From NCBI GenBank assembly GCA_036376245.1, contig DASVAS010000072.1, positions 1 to 64,000 of the forward strand: DNA of 64,000 nt, read 5' to 3'. The DNA comes from DATARR01 sp036376245. Lineage in GTDB: Bacteria > Acidobacteriota > Thermoanaerobaculia > Multivoradales > UBA5704. This document shows positions 24,385-30,993 of this stretch, piece after piece (positions within the stretch are counted from its first letter, which is position 1; each line of letters begins with the position of its first letter). The translations under genes and the position numbers were made by a program. The notes under the pieces are model-generated. The model ran no database searches and had not been told where the DNA came from. It was given only the letters and a program-made list of their open reading frames with translations.

Positions 24385-26241
24385 CTAAACACCGTTGACG
24401 GTGAAGCCGCGGCTCAGGAACGAGGTGGTCGCCGAGAGCTCGTCCCGCACCGCCACCGCCACCCGGTGATCGCCGGGTTGCAGGTGGACGGTCAGGGTGT
24501 AGACGTAGAACTGTCCCATGGCGTGGAGGACCTCCTTGACCGGCACCTGGATGTGCAACGGCACCTGCCGTACCTGCGAGGTGCGCCCCTCGCCGTCCCG
24601 GGTGGCCAGCAGCAGCCGCAGCCTGGCCTCGATGCCCTCGTCCTTCTTCTCCAGGATCGCCAGCTTGTAGACCGGGATCCTGAGCTGGACGGGCACCGAG
24701 ACGGCGCCGTTGGGCCCGGGCGTCTGCTGGCCGATCTCCAGGCCGATCTGCAGCGGATTTTCGTCCGCGCCGTAGTAGAGGGACGCCAGGGTGCGGTCCA
24801 CGGTCTTTTCCATCACCGACTTGTCGCGGTAGCTCTGGCGGTGGCGGACCCGCAAGCTCTTGTTCCGCGCGCGGACCTCGATGCTGTGCTCTCCGCCTTC
24901 GCCGCGGCTCCCGGGCTCGAAGCCGAGAAGGTAATAGAAGGAGGCGTCCTCGCGCATGCGCGCCAGGGCGGGGGAGATGTCGTTGACGCCCAGGATCGCC
25001 CGGCCCCCCGTGCCGTCCGCGAGGGCGGTGAGGGAGTCCTGGTAGCTCTTCCGCAGTGTGAGGTCGATCGACTGGAAGTGCGTGATGCGGTCTCCCGGGT
25101 CGGCGTCCGCGGCGGCGGGCCGCTCCGCGCCCACGGCCTGCAAGGTGTACAGGGTCACCTGTTGGGCGTTGGCGTGGGCCACCAGGCCGTCGATCTCCTT
25201 GCCGATGTGGTAGCCCTGGGCGTCGAGCGGAGCCTGGGACGCCCCCTGGTAGGCCCGGGGGCCCAGGGACCGCGGGTCATAGACCATGTCCGGGCTCTGG
25301 CTGGGCTGCCGGAACGGCACCTTTTCCCCATCGGGGCTTGCCGGGTCGGGGAGCAGCGGCCCGGTCCGTTCGTCCTCGGGCTTGTCGTTTCCTACGGGGA
25401 TCTGCCTGCCGATGCCTCCCGTGCCGGAGCCGCCGCCGCAGATCTCGGCGAGGAACTGGAACACCTCCGCGCCCGGCGTGGCCGGGATGCCGTCGCTGAC
25501 GTGGAGCACCGCCTTGCGGCCCGGCAGGCCCGAGAGCGAGTTCACCAGCACCTGCAGGCCGCCGAGGGTGCGCAGGGCTTCGTCCTTGCGCGCGGCGGCG
25601 AAGTCGTGGGCCGGCTGGGCGATCGACGGGGGGCAGGGGAGCGGTTCCAGCGGATCGCTCAGCGAAGCCCCCTGGATGGTCAGGATCGCGCGGTAGGCCC
25701 GCTGCCGGTCGGAGTCGGCGGTGAGAGCGTGGGCCGGGAGCCCCTCCAGGTCGTCCAGGGCCTTGGCGAGGGCGGCGGAATCCGACGTGAAGGGAAGGCG
25801 GACCTTGAGGCCCATGTCGTAGCTCGCCAGCATCACCCGGTCCCCCGGCGCGAGGGTTCGTCCCAGGACGTCCCGGAGCTGCCGCAGCACGCGGGCGCGG
25901 TTGGCGGGATGAATGTTGAAGTTGTCGACGAAGACGATCAGGTTCCAGGCGTCTTCGGGAGCGGCCCCGCCGTCCCCGGCCTCCCCACGCCGCGCGCCCC
26001 GCTCCACCCGGTCGAAGTTGGAGATGCCGGCCCGCCTGCCGTCCACCAGGAGGTCGAAGTCCCCCTTGCGCAGGCCGGTCACCGGGTTGCCTCTGGCGTC
26101 CGTGACGTAGACCTCGACGTTGACGACGTTGACGTCCACCGACTCGCCGAAGCCCGTCCTCTCGGGAGCCTGAGCGGGCAGCGCGGACGCGCCGAGTCCC
26201 GTCAGCGACAACCAGCACAGCAGCGGTCGGAGGCGCGTCAT
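24385..26241 (-). CDS. Secreted VWFA-related Acidobacterial-family protein (first of three)
   Basis: A 618-residue family member. I chose ATG 26241, which is preceded by GGAGGG and begins a signal peptide (MTRLRPLLCWLSLTGLG, cleavage near LPAQA); the frame is open 63 bases further up without a ribosome site. Shared features are VDVNVVNVEVYVTDARGNP, a VWFA domain starting LIVFVDNFN with degenerate MIDAS, VNSLSGLPGRKAVLHVSDG, GGRAILGVNDI and RVRHRQSYRDK. The C-terminal beta domain ends in TVHLQPGDHRVAVAVRDEL. It leads the three-gene array and lies 70 bases after the CPBP protease gene on the same strand, which may be part of the same operon. Confidence 0.9.
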   Translation of the reverse strand: MTRLRPLLCWLSLTGLGASALPAQAPERTGFGESVDVNVVNVEVYVTDARGNPVTGLRKGDFDLLVDGRRAGISNFDRVERGARRGEAGDGGAAPEDAWNLIVFVDNFNIHPANRARVLRQLRDVLGRTLAPGDRVMLASYDMGLKVRLPFTSDSAALAKALDDLEGLPAHALTADSDRQRAYRAILTIQGASLSDPLEPLPCPPSIAQPAHDFAAARKDEALRTLGGLQVLVNSLSGLPGRKAVLHVSDGIPATPGAEVFQFLAEICGGGSGTGGIGRQIPVGNDKPEDERTGPLLPDPASPDGEKVPFRQPSQSPDMVYDPRSLGPRAYQGASQAPLDAQGYHIGKEIDGLVAHANAQQVTLYTLQAVGAERPAAADADPGDRITHFQSIDLTLRKSYQDSLTALADGTGGRAILGVNDISPALARMREDASFYYLLGFEPGSRGEGGEHSIEVRARNKSLRVRHRQSYRDKSVMEKTVDRTLASLYYGADENPLQIGLEIGQQTPGPNGAVSVPVQLRIPVYKLAILEKKDEGIEARLRLLLATRDGEGRTSQVRQVPLHIQVPVKEVLHAMGQFYVYTLTVHLQPGDHRVAVAVRDELSATTSFLSRGFTVNGV

Positions 26242-26311
26242 CGAATCCCTCCATCTGAAGCGATAACCGATTTTCACAATCATGATATGCAAGAGACGAA
26301 CCATGCACTTC

Positions 26312-27340
26312 TCAGAGGAGAGACGGGCCTGGATCGTCCTCCGGGGCTGACGGTTGGGTCGGCGGAGCGTCCTCGGCCGGTAGAGCCGCGGGCGCGGTCT
26401 TCCGCGGCGGCAACGGCCCCGTGGGGGAGCGCCGCCAGAGGGGAGCCCAGAGCGCCAGGGCGAGCAGGAGGCCCAGCGTGGTCAGGACCAGGCTCCCCTC
26501 CGGGCCGAAGCCTCCGCCCGTGACCCGGTCGTCCCCCGCGATGGACAGGTCGAAGAGGCGGAAGATCCGGATGCCGCTCACCGGCAGCGACAGCGCGCAG
26601 GCCACCCCCCAGTTCCAGAAGCCGTGGGCCACGGTGGCGCTCCACAGGCTGCCGCTCCGCTCGACCATGGCGGCCAGGACCAGGCCGGCCAGCACGATGT
26701 TGACCAGGGCGACCCAGGAGACGCTGGGATTGGTGGCGTGCAGGAGCGAGAAGAGCAGCGACGAGGAGAGGGCGGCCAGCCAGGGCCGCCAGCGCTCCTT
26801 GAGAGCCCGGTAGATGTAGCCGCGCACCACCAGCTCCTCGAGCCCGCCCTGGACGAGGAAGCCGAGCAGGAGGAGGGCCAGGAACAGGACCTGGGGGAGG
26901 GGCCAGCCCGGGGAGGGCTCGCGGAACGGCTTGCTCAGGCCCTCGAACCGGACCTCCGCCAGCGCCGCCGTCAGGGCCAGCCAGACGCCCAGCAGAGCGG
27001 CGACGGCCAGGGCCGTGGTGAGGACCTGAAGGGCCGCCTTCCCGCGCCCTCCCTCCGGCCAGCGAATCCCGATGGAGCCCAGGCCGCGCCGGTCGAGGTA
27101 GCGGACGAACAGCCAGGTCGCGAGCAGCATGGGGGGAGCCGCCAGCACGGTCGCCAGCAGGAAGGCCTCGTTCGAGCCCGCGAGGCCGCCTTCGGCGGAG
27201 AGGACGCCGCCCAGGGCCCAGTCGAGGAGAGAGAACAGGAGGACGACGGCGAGCTGGACGGCCGCGTACGCCACCATGTAGAGGACGGAACGCGCCAGCG
27301 GATGCCAGAGGGGGCGGGGGGAGGCGGGGCCGGTTTCCAA
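26312..27340 (-). CDS. CPBP-family intramembrane glutamic endopeptidase (CAAX-protease-like)
   Basis: A 342-residue membrane protease with about eight hydrophobic segments. The ABI/CPBP motifs are present: GGLEELVVRGYIY near 166 (catalytic Glu pair and Arg), SLLFSLLHATNPS near 193 (His) and HGFWNWG near 239 (His-Asn). Relatives cleave prenylated proteins in eukaryotes; bacterial members process bacteriocins, anti-sigma factors or unknown membrane targets. The start is TTG 27340 with GAGAGG upstream, and a TAGAAT -10 box lies at 27365-27370. A Pro/Ala-rich cytosolic tail follows the last helix. It precedes the VWFA triplet, so the substrate may be a cell-surface protein. Confidence 0.9.
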   Translation of the reverse strand: METGPASPRPLWHPLARSVLYMVAYAAVQLAVVLLFSLLDWALGGVLSAEGGLAGSNEAFLLATVLAAPPMLLATWLFVRYLDRRGLGSIGIRWPEGGRGKAALQVLTTALAVAALLGVWLALTAALAEVRFEGLSKPFREPSPGWPLPQVLFLALLLLGFLVQGGLEELVVRGYIYRALKERWRPWLAALSSSLLFSLLHATNPSVSWVALVNIVLAGLVLAAMVERSGSLWSATVAHGFWNWGVACALSLPVSGIRIFRLFDLSIAGDDRVTGGGFGPEGSLVLTTLGLLLALALWAPLWRRSPTGPLPPRKTAPAALPAEDAPPTQPSAPEDDPGPSLL

Positions 27341-27364
27341 GGGGATTCCTCTCAGTCCGCGGCC

Positions 27365-27370
27365 ATTCTA
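27365..27370 (-). promoter_or_regulatory. -10 box (TAGAAT) of the CPBP-VWFA operon
   Basis: On the minus strand TAGAAT lies about 24 bases upstream of TTG 27340, giving a short leader with GAGAGG. It sits back-to-back with the sigma-54 site of the divergent glsB-like gene. Confidence 0.5.
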
Positions 27371-27381
27371 TGGAACCAATG

Positions 27382-27397
27382 TGGCACGCCCGTTGCT
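27382..27397 (+). promoter_or_regulatory. Sigma-54 (-24/-12) promoter of the glsB-like gene
   Basis: TGGCACG-CCCG-TTGCT matches the sigma-54 consensus TGGCACG-N4-TTGCW at every position. Transcription would start near 27408, leaving a ~46-base leader with AAAAGGAGG before ATG 27454. Sigma-54 promoters need an activator ATPase and usually serve inducible genes. Confidence 0.75.
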
Positions 27398-27453
27398 ATC
27401 TGTACGAATCGGGGAGAGAAAAGGACCTTAACCAAACCAAAAGGAGGATCGTC

Positions 27454-27726
27454 ATGATTAACCTTATTCTCATCCTGATCGTCGGTGGCCTTATCGGCTG
27501 GATCGCCAGCATCGTGATGCGCACCAACGCGCAGCAGGGCGTCCTGCTCAACATCGTCGTCGGTATCGTCGGCGCGTTGCTGGCGGGTTTCCTTCTCGCT
27601 CCGCTGTTCGGAACCGGCACGCTGACCGGGGGCGATTTCAGCCTCCCGGCTCTGTTGGTTTCCCTGCTGGGCGCCATCGTCCTGCTGGCCATCGTCAACC
27701 TCTTCCGCCGCGGCGCGGTCCGCTGA
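27454..27726 (+). CDS. GlsB/YeaQ/YmgE-family small membrane protein
   Basis: A 90-residue membrane protein of the transglycosylase-associated (GlsB/YeaQ) family. It has three hydrophobic helices with glycine-rich faces: ILILIVGGLIGWIASIVM, LLNIVVGIVGALLAGFLL and LPALLVSLLGAIVLLAIVNL. I chose ATG 27454 because AAAAGGAGG lies seven bases upstream; the in-frame upstream ATG would run through the promoter. Family members are linked to envelope or general stress (for example E. coli YmgE/YeaQ and enterococcal GlsB), but the molecular role is unknown. A canonical sigma-54 promoter and a downstream hairpin frame it as a single-gene unit. Confidence 0.92.
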   Translation: MINLILILIVGGLIGWIASIVMRTNAQQGVLLNIVVGIVGALLAGFLLAPLFGTGTLTGGDFSLPALLVSLLGAIVLLAIVNLFRRGAVR

Positions 27727-27761
27727 CCCAGGCAGTAACCAGCAAAAGCTGTTGGAGCTCG

Positions 27762-27792
27762 GCGGGGGTTTCGGATGGTGTCCGGCCCCCGC
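27762..27792. terminator. Hairpin between convergent glsB-like and SGNH genes
   Basis: GCGGGGG (27762-27768) pairs with CCCCCGC (27786-27792) around a 17-base loop. A pyrimidine-rich CCCTTTCTTTTTT stretch follows about 20 bases later. Its position between convergent genes suggests a terminator; the T-run is not adjacent, so confidence is moderate. Confidence 0.45.
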
Positions 27793-27837
27793 TCGGTATC
27801 TCCGGCGGTCCCTTTCTTTTTTACAACCGTCGCATAA

Positions 27838-29082
27838 TCAACGATTTAAGGCCGGCGCCTGGGTAGTCTCCCGAGCCTTCCGGACCCCCTCGGGCGTGGT
27901 GAGGCCTTCCTTCGTCAGCACCTCGTTCATCCAGCGGGCCGCCATCTGATTGCCCGACTTCGGGTAATGAAGGAAGTTCTTCTTCGCCATTTCGCCTCTG
28001 GGGTCGTAGCGCTGGAAGCCGTCCGCGAGGTCGATCAGGCGGTAGCCCTTTCGCCGCAGCTCGTCCAGGAGGGGCTGGTAGGTGACCGGCTTGCCGTCGC
28101 GCCGCAGCCGCACGTCCTTGCGCTGGGGATAGAGCACCAGGACCGGCACCGAGCCGTTCTCCAGGGCCTCGCGGTAGAACTGGTCCAGGACCCGGACGGT
28201 CACCTCGTAGGCCTCGGAGCGGGTGTTGTAGGTGCCGTCCGGCCGGAAGACCGGCTGGTCGAGGTACTGGGCGCTCATGATGCGGGCGAAGCGCACCGAG
28301 GGCAGGAAGTCGAAGCGGCTGCGGCGGTGGTCGCGCCGGTAGAAGAAGTCGTGCTCGCCCAGGCGGGGGAGGACCTTCTCGGGCTCGCGCATCAGCTCGC
28401 GGTAGCCCTCCGCGTCCCGGATGGGGTTCTCGATCAGCACCAGCTCGCCCCCCCGGACCTCGAAGCGGGGCTTGCTGAACGGGATGCCGCTGCGCGTGAA
28501 GTAGAACGGCCGGAAGGTGTTCACCAGCCGGTTGATGTTCTCCGACATCATGCCGATCAGGACCACGGCCGGCCGGTACTGCCTGCCCTCGCGGCGGTAG
28601 CGCAGCAGGGCCTGCCCGGGGTCCGATCCCGGGATGCCGAAGTTCATCACCTCCAGCCCCGGCGCCATCCTCTCCAGGCGCTCGGCCCAGGAGAAGCCCG
28701 TGGGCACGCCGCTGCCGTGGGTGAAGGAGTCGCCGAAAGCCGCCACCCGCACCTTGCCCGGCGGCGGCTCCAGGGAGTACTCGCGGGTGGCCCGCAGCCC
28801 CTTGCTGTTGGCCTTGTACTGCGGCTTGTCGCCGTGGGGCCGGATGGTCCAGCCCAGGTCCGGATCGAAGATCAGGTACGACTTGGCGTCGGCGAGATGG
28901 GCGTTCAGCAGCCCCTTGTGCTTGTTGTTGAGGTCCGCCAGCACGCTGGGCTGGTACTCGACGTTCTTGTAGCGCTTGAGCGCCCACAGGCCGCCCAGGC
29001 AGGCGAGCTCGAGCGCTCCCCAGAGGAAAGTGAGCAGCACGAGAGAGAACGCGATCTTCTTGCGGGTCGAGAGCTGTGCCAT
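27838..29082 (-). CDS. Membrane-anchored SGNH/GDSL hydrolase-like protein
   Basis: A 414-residue protein with one N-terminal membrane helix (about 10-30, SLVLLTFLWGALELACLGGL) and an extracytoplasmic SGNH-hydrolase domain. Block I is VRVAAFGDSFTHGSG (nucleophile Ser, near 122), an oxyanion Gly lies in FGIPGSDPGQ, Asn in MSENINR, and a late NFLHYPKSGNQ supplies the catalytic His. Such proteins act as O-acetyl- or sugar-esterases on exopolysaccharides. ATG 29082 lacks a Shine-Dalgarno, but TAGAAT lies 11 bases upstream, suggesting a nearly leaderless mRNA. It is convergent to the glsB-like gene. Confidence 0.85.
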   Translation of the reverse strand: MAQLSTRKKIAFSLVLLTFLWGALELACLGGLWALKRYKNVEYQPSVLADLNNKHKGLLNAHLADAKSYLIFDPDLGWTIRPHGDKPQYKANSKGLRATREYSLEPPPGKVRVAAFGDSFTHGSGVPTGFSWAERLERMAPGLEVMNFGIPGSDPGQALLRYRREGRQYRPAVVLIGMMSENINRLVNTFRPFYFTRSGIPFSKPRFEVRGGELVLIENPIRDAEGYRELMREPEKVLPRLGEHDFFYRRDHRRSRFDFLPSVRFARIMSAQYLDQPVFRPDGTYNTRSEAYEVTVRVLDQFYREALENGSVPVLVLYPQRKDVRLRRDGKPVTYQPLLDELRRKGYRLIDLADGFQRYDPRGEMAKKNFLHYPKSGNQMAARWMNEVLTKEGLTTPEGVRKARETTQAPALNR

Positions 29083-29093
29083 GGGAGGCGCGG

Positions 29094-29099
29094 ATTCTA
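29094..29099 (-). promoter_or_regulatory. -10 box TAGAAT close to SGNH gene start
   Basis: Minus-strand TAGAAT ends 11 bases before ATG 29082; the predicted leader is only about 4-5 bases and has no ribosome site. Confidence 0.5.
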
Positions 29100-29132
29100 T
29101 CCGATGGCAAGGGAGAGCGGGGAAGGCGATTA

Positions 29133-29161
29133 TTGATCGTTGTCTATATGCGTCGTATAAT
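29133..29161 (+). promoter_or_regulatory. Sigma-70 promoter of the PilZ-like gene
   Basis: TTGATC (29133-29138), 17-base spacer, TATAAT (29156-29161). This is the best sigma-70 match in the window, with +1 near 29168 and a ~37-base leader holding CAGGAGGAG. Confidence 0.8.
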
Positions 29162-29204
29162 GAAGGCAAGTCGTTCGAAGCACCGCAGGACAGGAGGAGA
29201 TAGC

Positions 29205-29573
29205 ATGATGAACCCCCTTCCCAAGATCCGTCGTTTTCCGCGCGTTCAGGCCGAGCATGCCGTGATGGTACGTCTGCTGGGCGTTCGTCCTTTTGAAGAG
29301 TTCGCCCGCACCCGGGTCCTCGGTCCCGGGGGCTGCATGTTCGTGAGCGAGGAATCGCTCGGCTACGGCTCGCTGATGGAGCTCTCCATCGCCCTGCAGG
29401 GGCGGGTCCTGAAGACGGACAGCCGCGTGGTCTACGAGCACGTGCAGGGGGACAAGCACGAGGTGGGCGTCGAGTTCCTGCGCATCAGCCCGGCGGACCG
29501 GGCCTTCCTGGAGACCATCATCGCCCAGCGCAAGCGCGGGGAAGGCCGGTCGGCCAGACCGCAGGCGAGCTGA
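29205..29573 (+). CDS. PilZ-like domain protein
   Basis: A 122-residue cytoplasmic protein with PilZ-type features: a basic RRFPRVQAEH start giving the RxxxR half of the c-di-GMP site, strands AVMVRLLG and ELSIALQGRVLKTDSRVVYE, and the late EVGVEFLRISPADRAFLETII. The second half of the canonical site ([D/N]xSxxG) is replaced by LGPGGCMFVS, so it may not bind c-di-GMP. ATG 29205 has a strong CAGGAGGAG and its own sigma-70 promoter. The C-terminal tail is basic. It may be a structural or degenerate PilZ adaptor. Confidence 0.75.
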   Translation: MMNPLPKIRRFPRVQAEHAVMVRLLGVRPFEEFARTRVLGPGGCMFVSEESLGYGSLMELSIALQGRVLKTDSRVVYEHVQGDKHEVGVEFLRISPADRAFLETIIAQRKRGEGRSARPQAS

Positions 29574-29600
29574 GCAGGGTTCAGGCCTGAATTGCCGGCT

Positions 29601-29800
29601 GGGGCGGCTTGCCCTTCGAGACCTCACCCCCTGGCCCCCTCTCCCAGCACCCTCCCGCCCGACCGGGAGAGGGGGAACGATGAGGAAGCGTCTTGCCAAG
29701 ATCAAGATGAGCTTGATCGCAGGGCCCTCCCTCTCCCGGGGGCGGGCGGCAGGGAGATGGGAGAGGGACCGAGGGTGAGGTCTCGGAGGGCAGGACGCCC
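29601..29800. repeat. ~180-200-bp GC-rich imperfect palindrome (family A, full copy 1)
   Basis: It starts CTGGGGCGGCTTGCCCTTCG and ends with CGGAGGGCAGGACGCCC. Inner arms carry GAGACCTCACCC and GGGTGAGGTCTC, then CCCTCTCCC and GGGAGAGGG. The whole element is nearly the reverse complement of 51149-51320, including a central GGGGGAACGATGAGGA segment. It fills the convergent gap between the PilZ-like and DUF2891 genes. Confidence 0.75.
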
Positions 29801-29809
29801 GCAGGCCCC

Positions 29810-30913
29810 CTACCTCCCGGACCCCGCCAGCCCCCGCCCCGTCACCAGATACGTCGCGAAGCTCCCCAGCCAGTGCCCGCCCTCGTAGTGCTCGCCGGTG
29901 ACGGCTTCCAGGCCGGCCTCGCGGTGGGCTTTCGCCGCCGCGCGGAGCGAGGGCAGGCGCGGATCGTCCGCCGGCAGTCCGGAGGCGATCCCTTCCAGCA
30001 TCCAGGCGCGGCTCAGGTTCAGGCCGTCCAGGTGGGCGAGCTTGCCGTCCGAGCGGTCCGTGGCCTCGGCGGGCATGAGCCACTCCGCGCTGCCGATCTG
30101 GGGGAGGAACCCGGAGAGCCATTCCGCGTATTGCTCGGGTAACAGCAGCCGGCGCATCAGGTCCGCCTGCGCGATGCAGGGGGAGAGGAAGTCCTCGCCC
30201 CCGGGCTCGTACTCCAGCGGACAGGCGCGGTCCTTCATGTACAGCTCGCGGGCGCGCTTCTCGAACAGCGCCAGCGCCTCCCGATTGCCGGCCCCCCGCG
30301 CCCAGTCGATCAGCAATCCCAGCGAGAAGGCCGTCTGGTTGTGCTCGCCCGTCCGGATGGGATGCGAGAGCTTGGGCAGCCAGACGGTCAGCCGGCCCAC
30401 CGCCGCCTTGACCAGCGGATCGAGGGTCTCGGCCCAGCGCTTGGCCTGGGGATCGTCCCACTCCTTCAGCTCCGCCGAGAGCTGCATCAGCCAGGCGAGC
30501 CCGTAGGGACGCTCGAAGGTCGCCCTTCCCGCGCCCTCCAGGTACTTCACCTCCGCCGCGATGCTCGCCGGGGTGAGGCTGCGATCGAGCGCCGCCCGCG
30601 CCTTGGCCGCGAAGGGGGCGTCCGGGAAGAGCCGCGCCAGCCGCGCCAGCAGCCAGTGGCCGTGCACGGAGGAATGCCAGTCGTAACAGCCGTAGAACGC
30701 CGGCGTCAGCTCGCGCGGCGGCTTGACGTCGGCGTCGGAATTGAGCACGTGCGCGATCTTGTTCGGGTATTCCTTGTGGACGCACGCCAGGGCCAGGTTC
30801 GCGAAGCGGCCGGCCGCGGCCGCGTCGACGGTCTTCGCGGCGTCCGCCGCCGCGGCGGGCAGCGGCAGCGCGGCCGCGAGGAGAAAACAGACGAAAAAGC
30901 GGTGCGAAATCAT
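29810..30913 (-). CDS. Secreted DUF2891-family protein
   Basis: A 367-residue exported protein. The signal peptide is MISHRFFVCFLLAAALPLPA AA-type, with cleavage near AAADA. The DUF2891 pattern is clear: ALACVHKEYPNKIAHVLNS near 40, FYGCYDWHSSVHGHWLLARL near 75, PYGLAWLMQL and GEHNQTAFSLGLLIDWA near 200, DFLSPCIAQADLMRR near 255 and HLDGLNLSRAWMLEGIASG near 310. It is an all-helical (alpha/alpha)6-like fold. Function is not established; conserved His, Trp and Glu suggest a glycan-active enzyme. ATG 30913 has no ribosome site, but TACCAT lies eight bases upstream, consistent with an almost leaderless mRNA. It is divergent from the DUF885 gene. Confidence 0.9.
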   Translation of the reverse strand: MISHRFFVCFLLAAALPLPAAAADAAKTVDAAAAGRFANLALACVHKEYPNKIAHVLNSDADVKPPRELTPAFYGCYDWHSSVHGHWLLARLARLFPDAPFAAKARAALDRSLTPASIAAEVKYLEGAGRATFERPYGLAWLMQLSAELKEWDDPQAKRWAETLDPLVKAAVGRLTVWLPKLSHPIRTGEHNQTAFSLGLLIDWARGAGNREALALFEKRARELYMKDRACPLEYEPGGEDFLSPCIAQADLMRRLLLPEQYAEWLSGFLPQIGSAEWLMPAEATDRSDGKLAHLDGLNLSRAWMLEGIASGLPADDPRLPSLRAAAKAHREAGLEAVTGEHYEGGHWLGSFATYLVTGRGLAGSGR

Positions 30914-30993
30914 GGCCGGGGATGGTACCACCGGCCCGCCGTAACCCCGCGCGTCCATCCTGCGTATTGAGGGACGTGAAAGGAGACCCCCTG

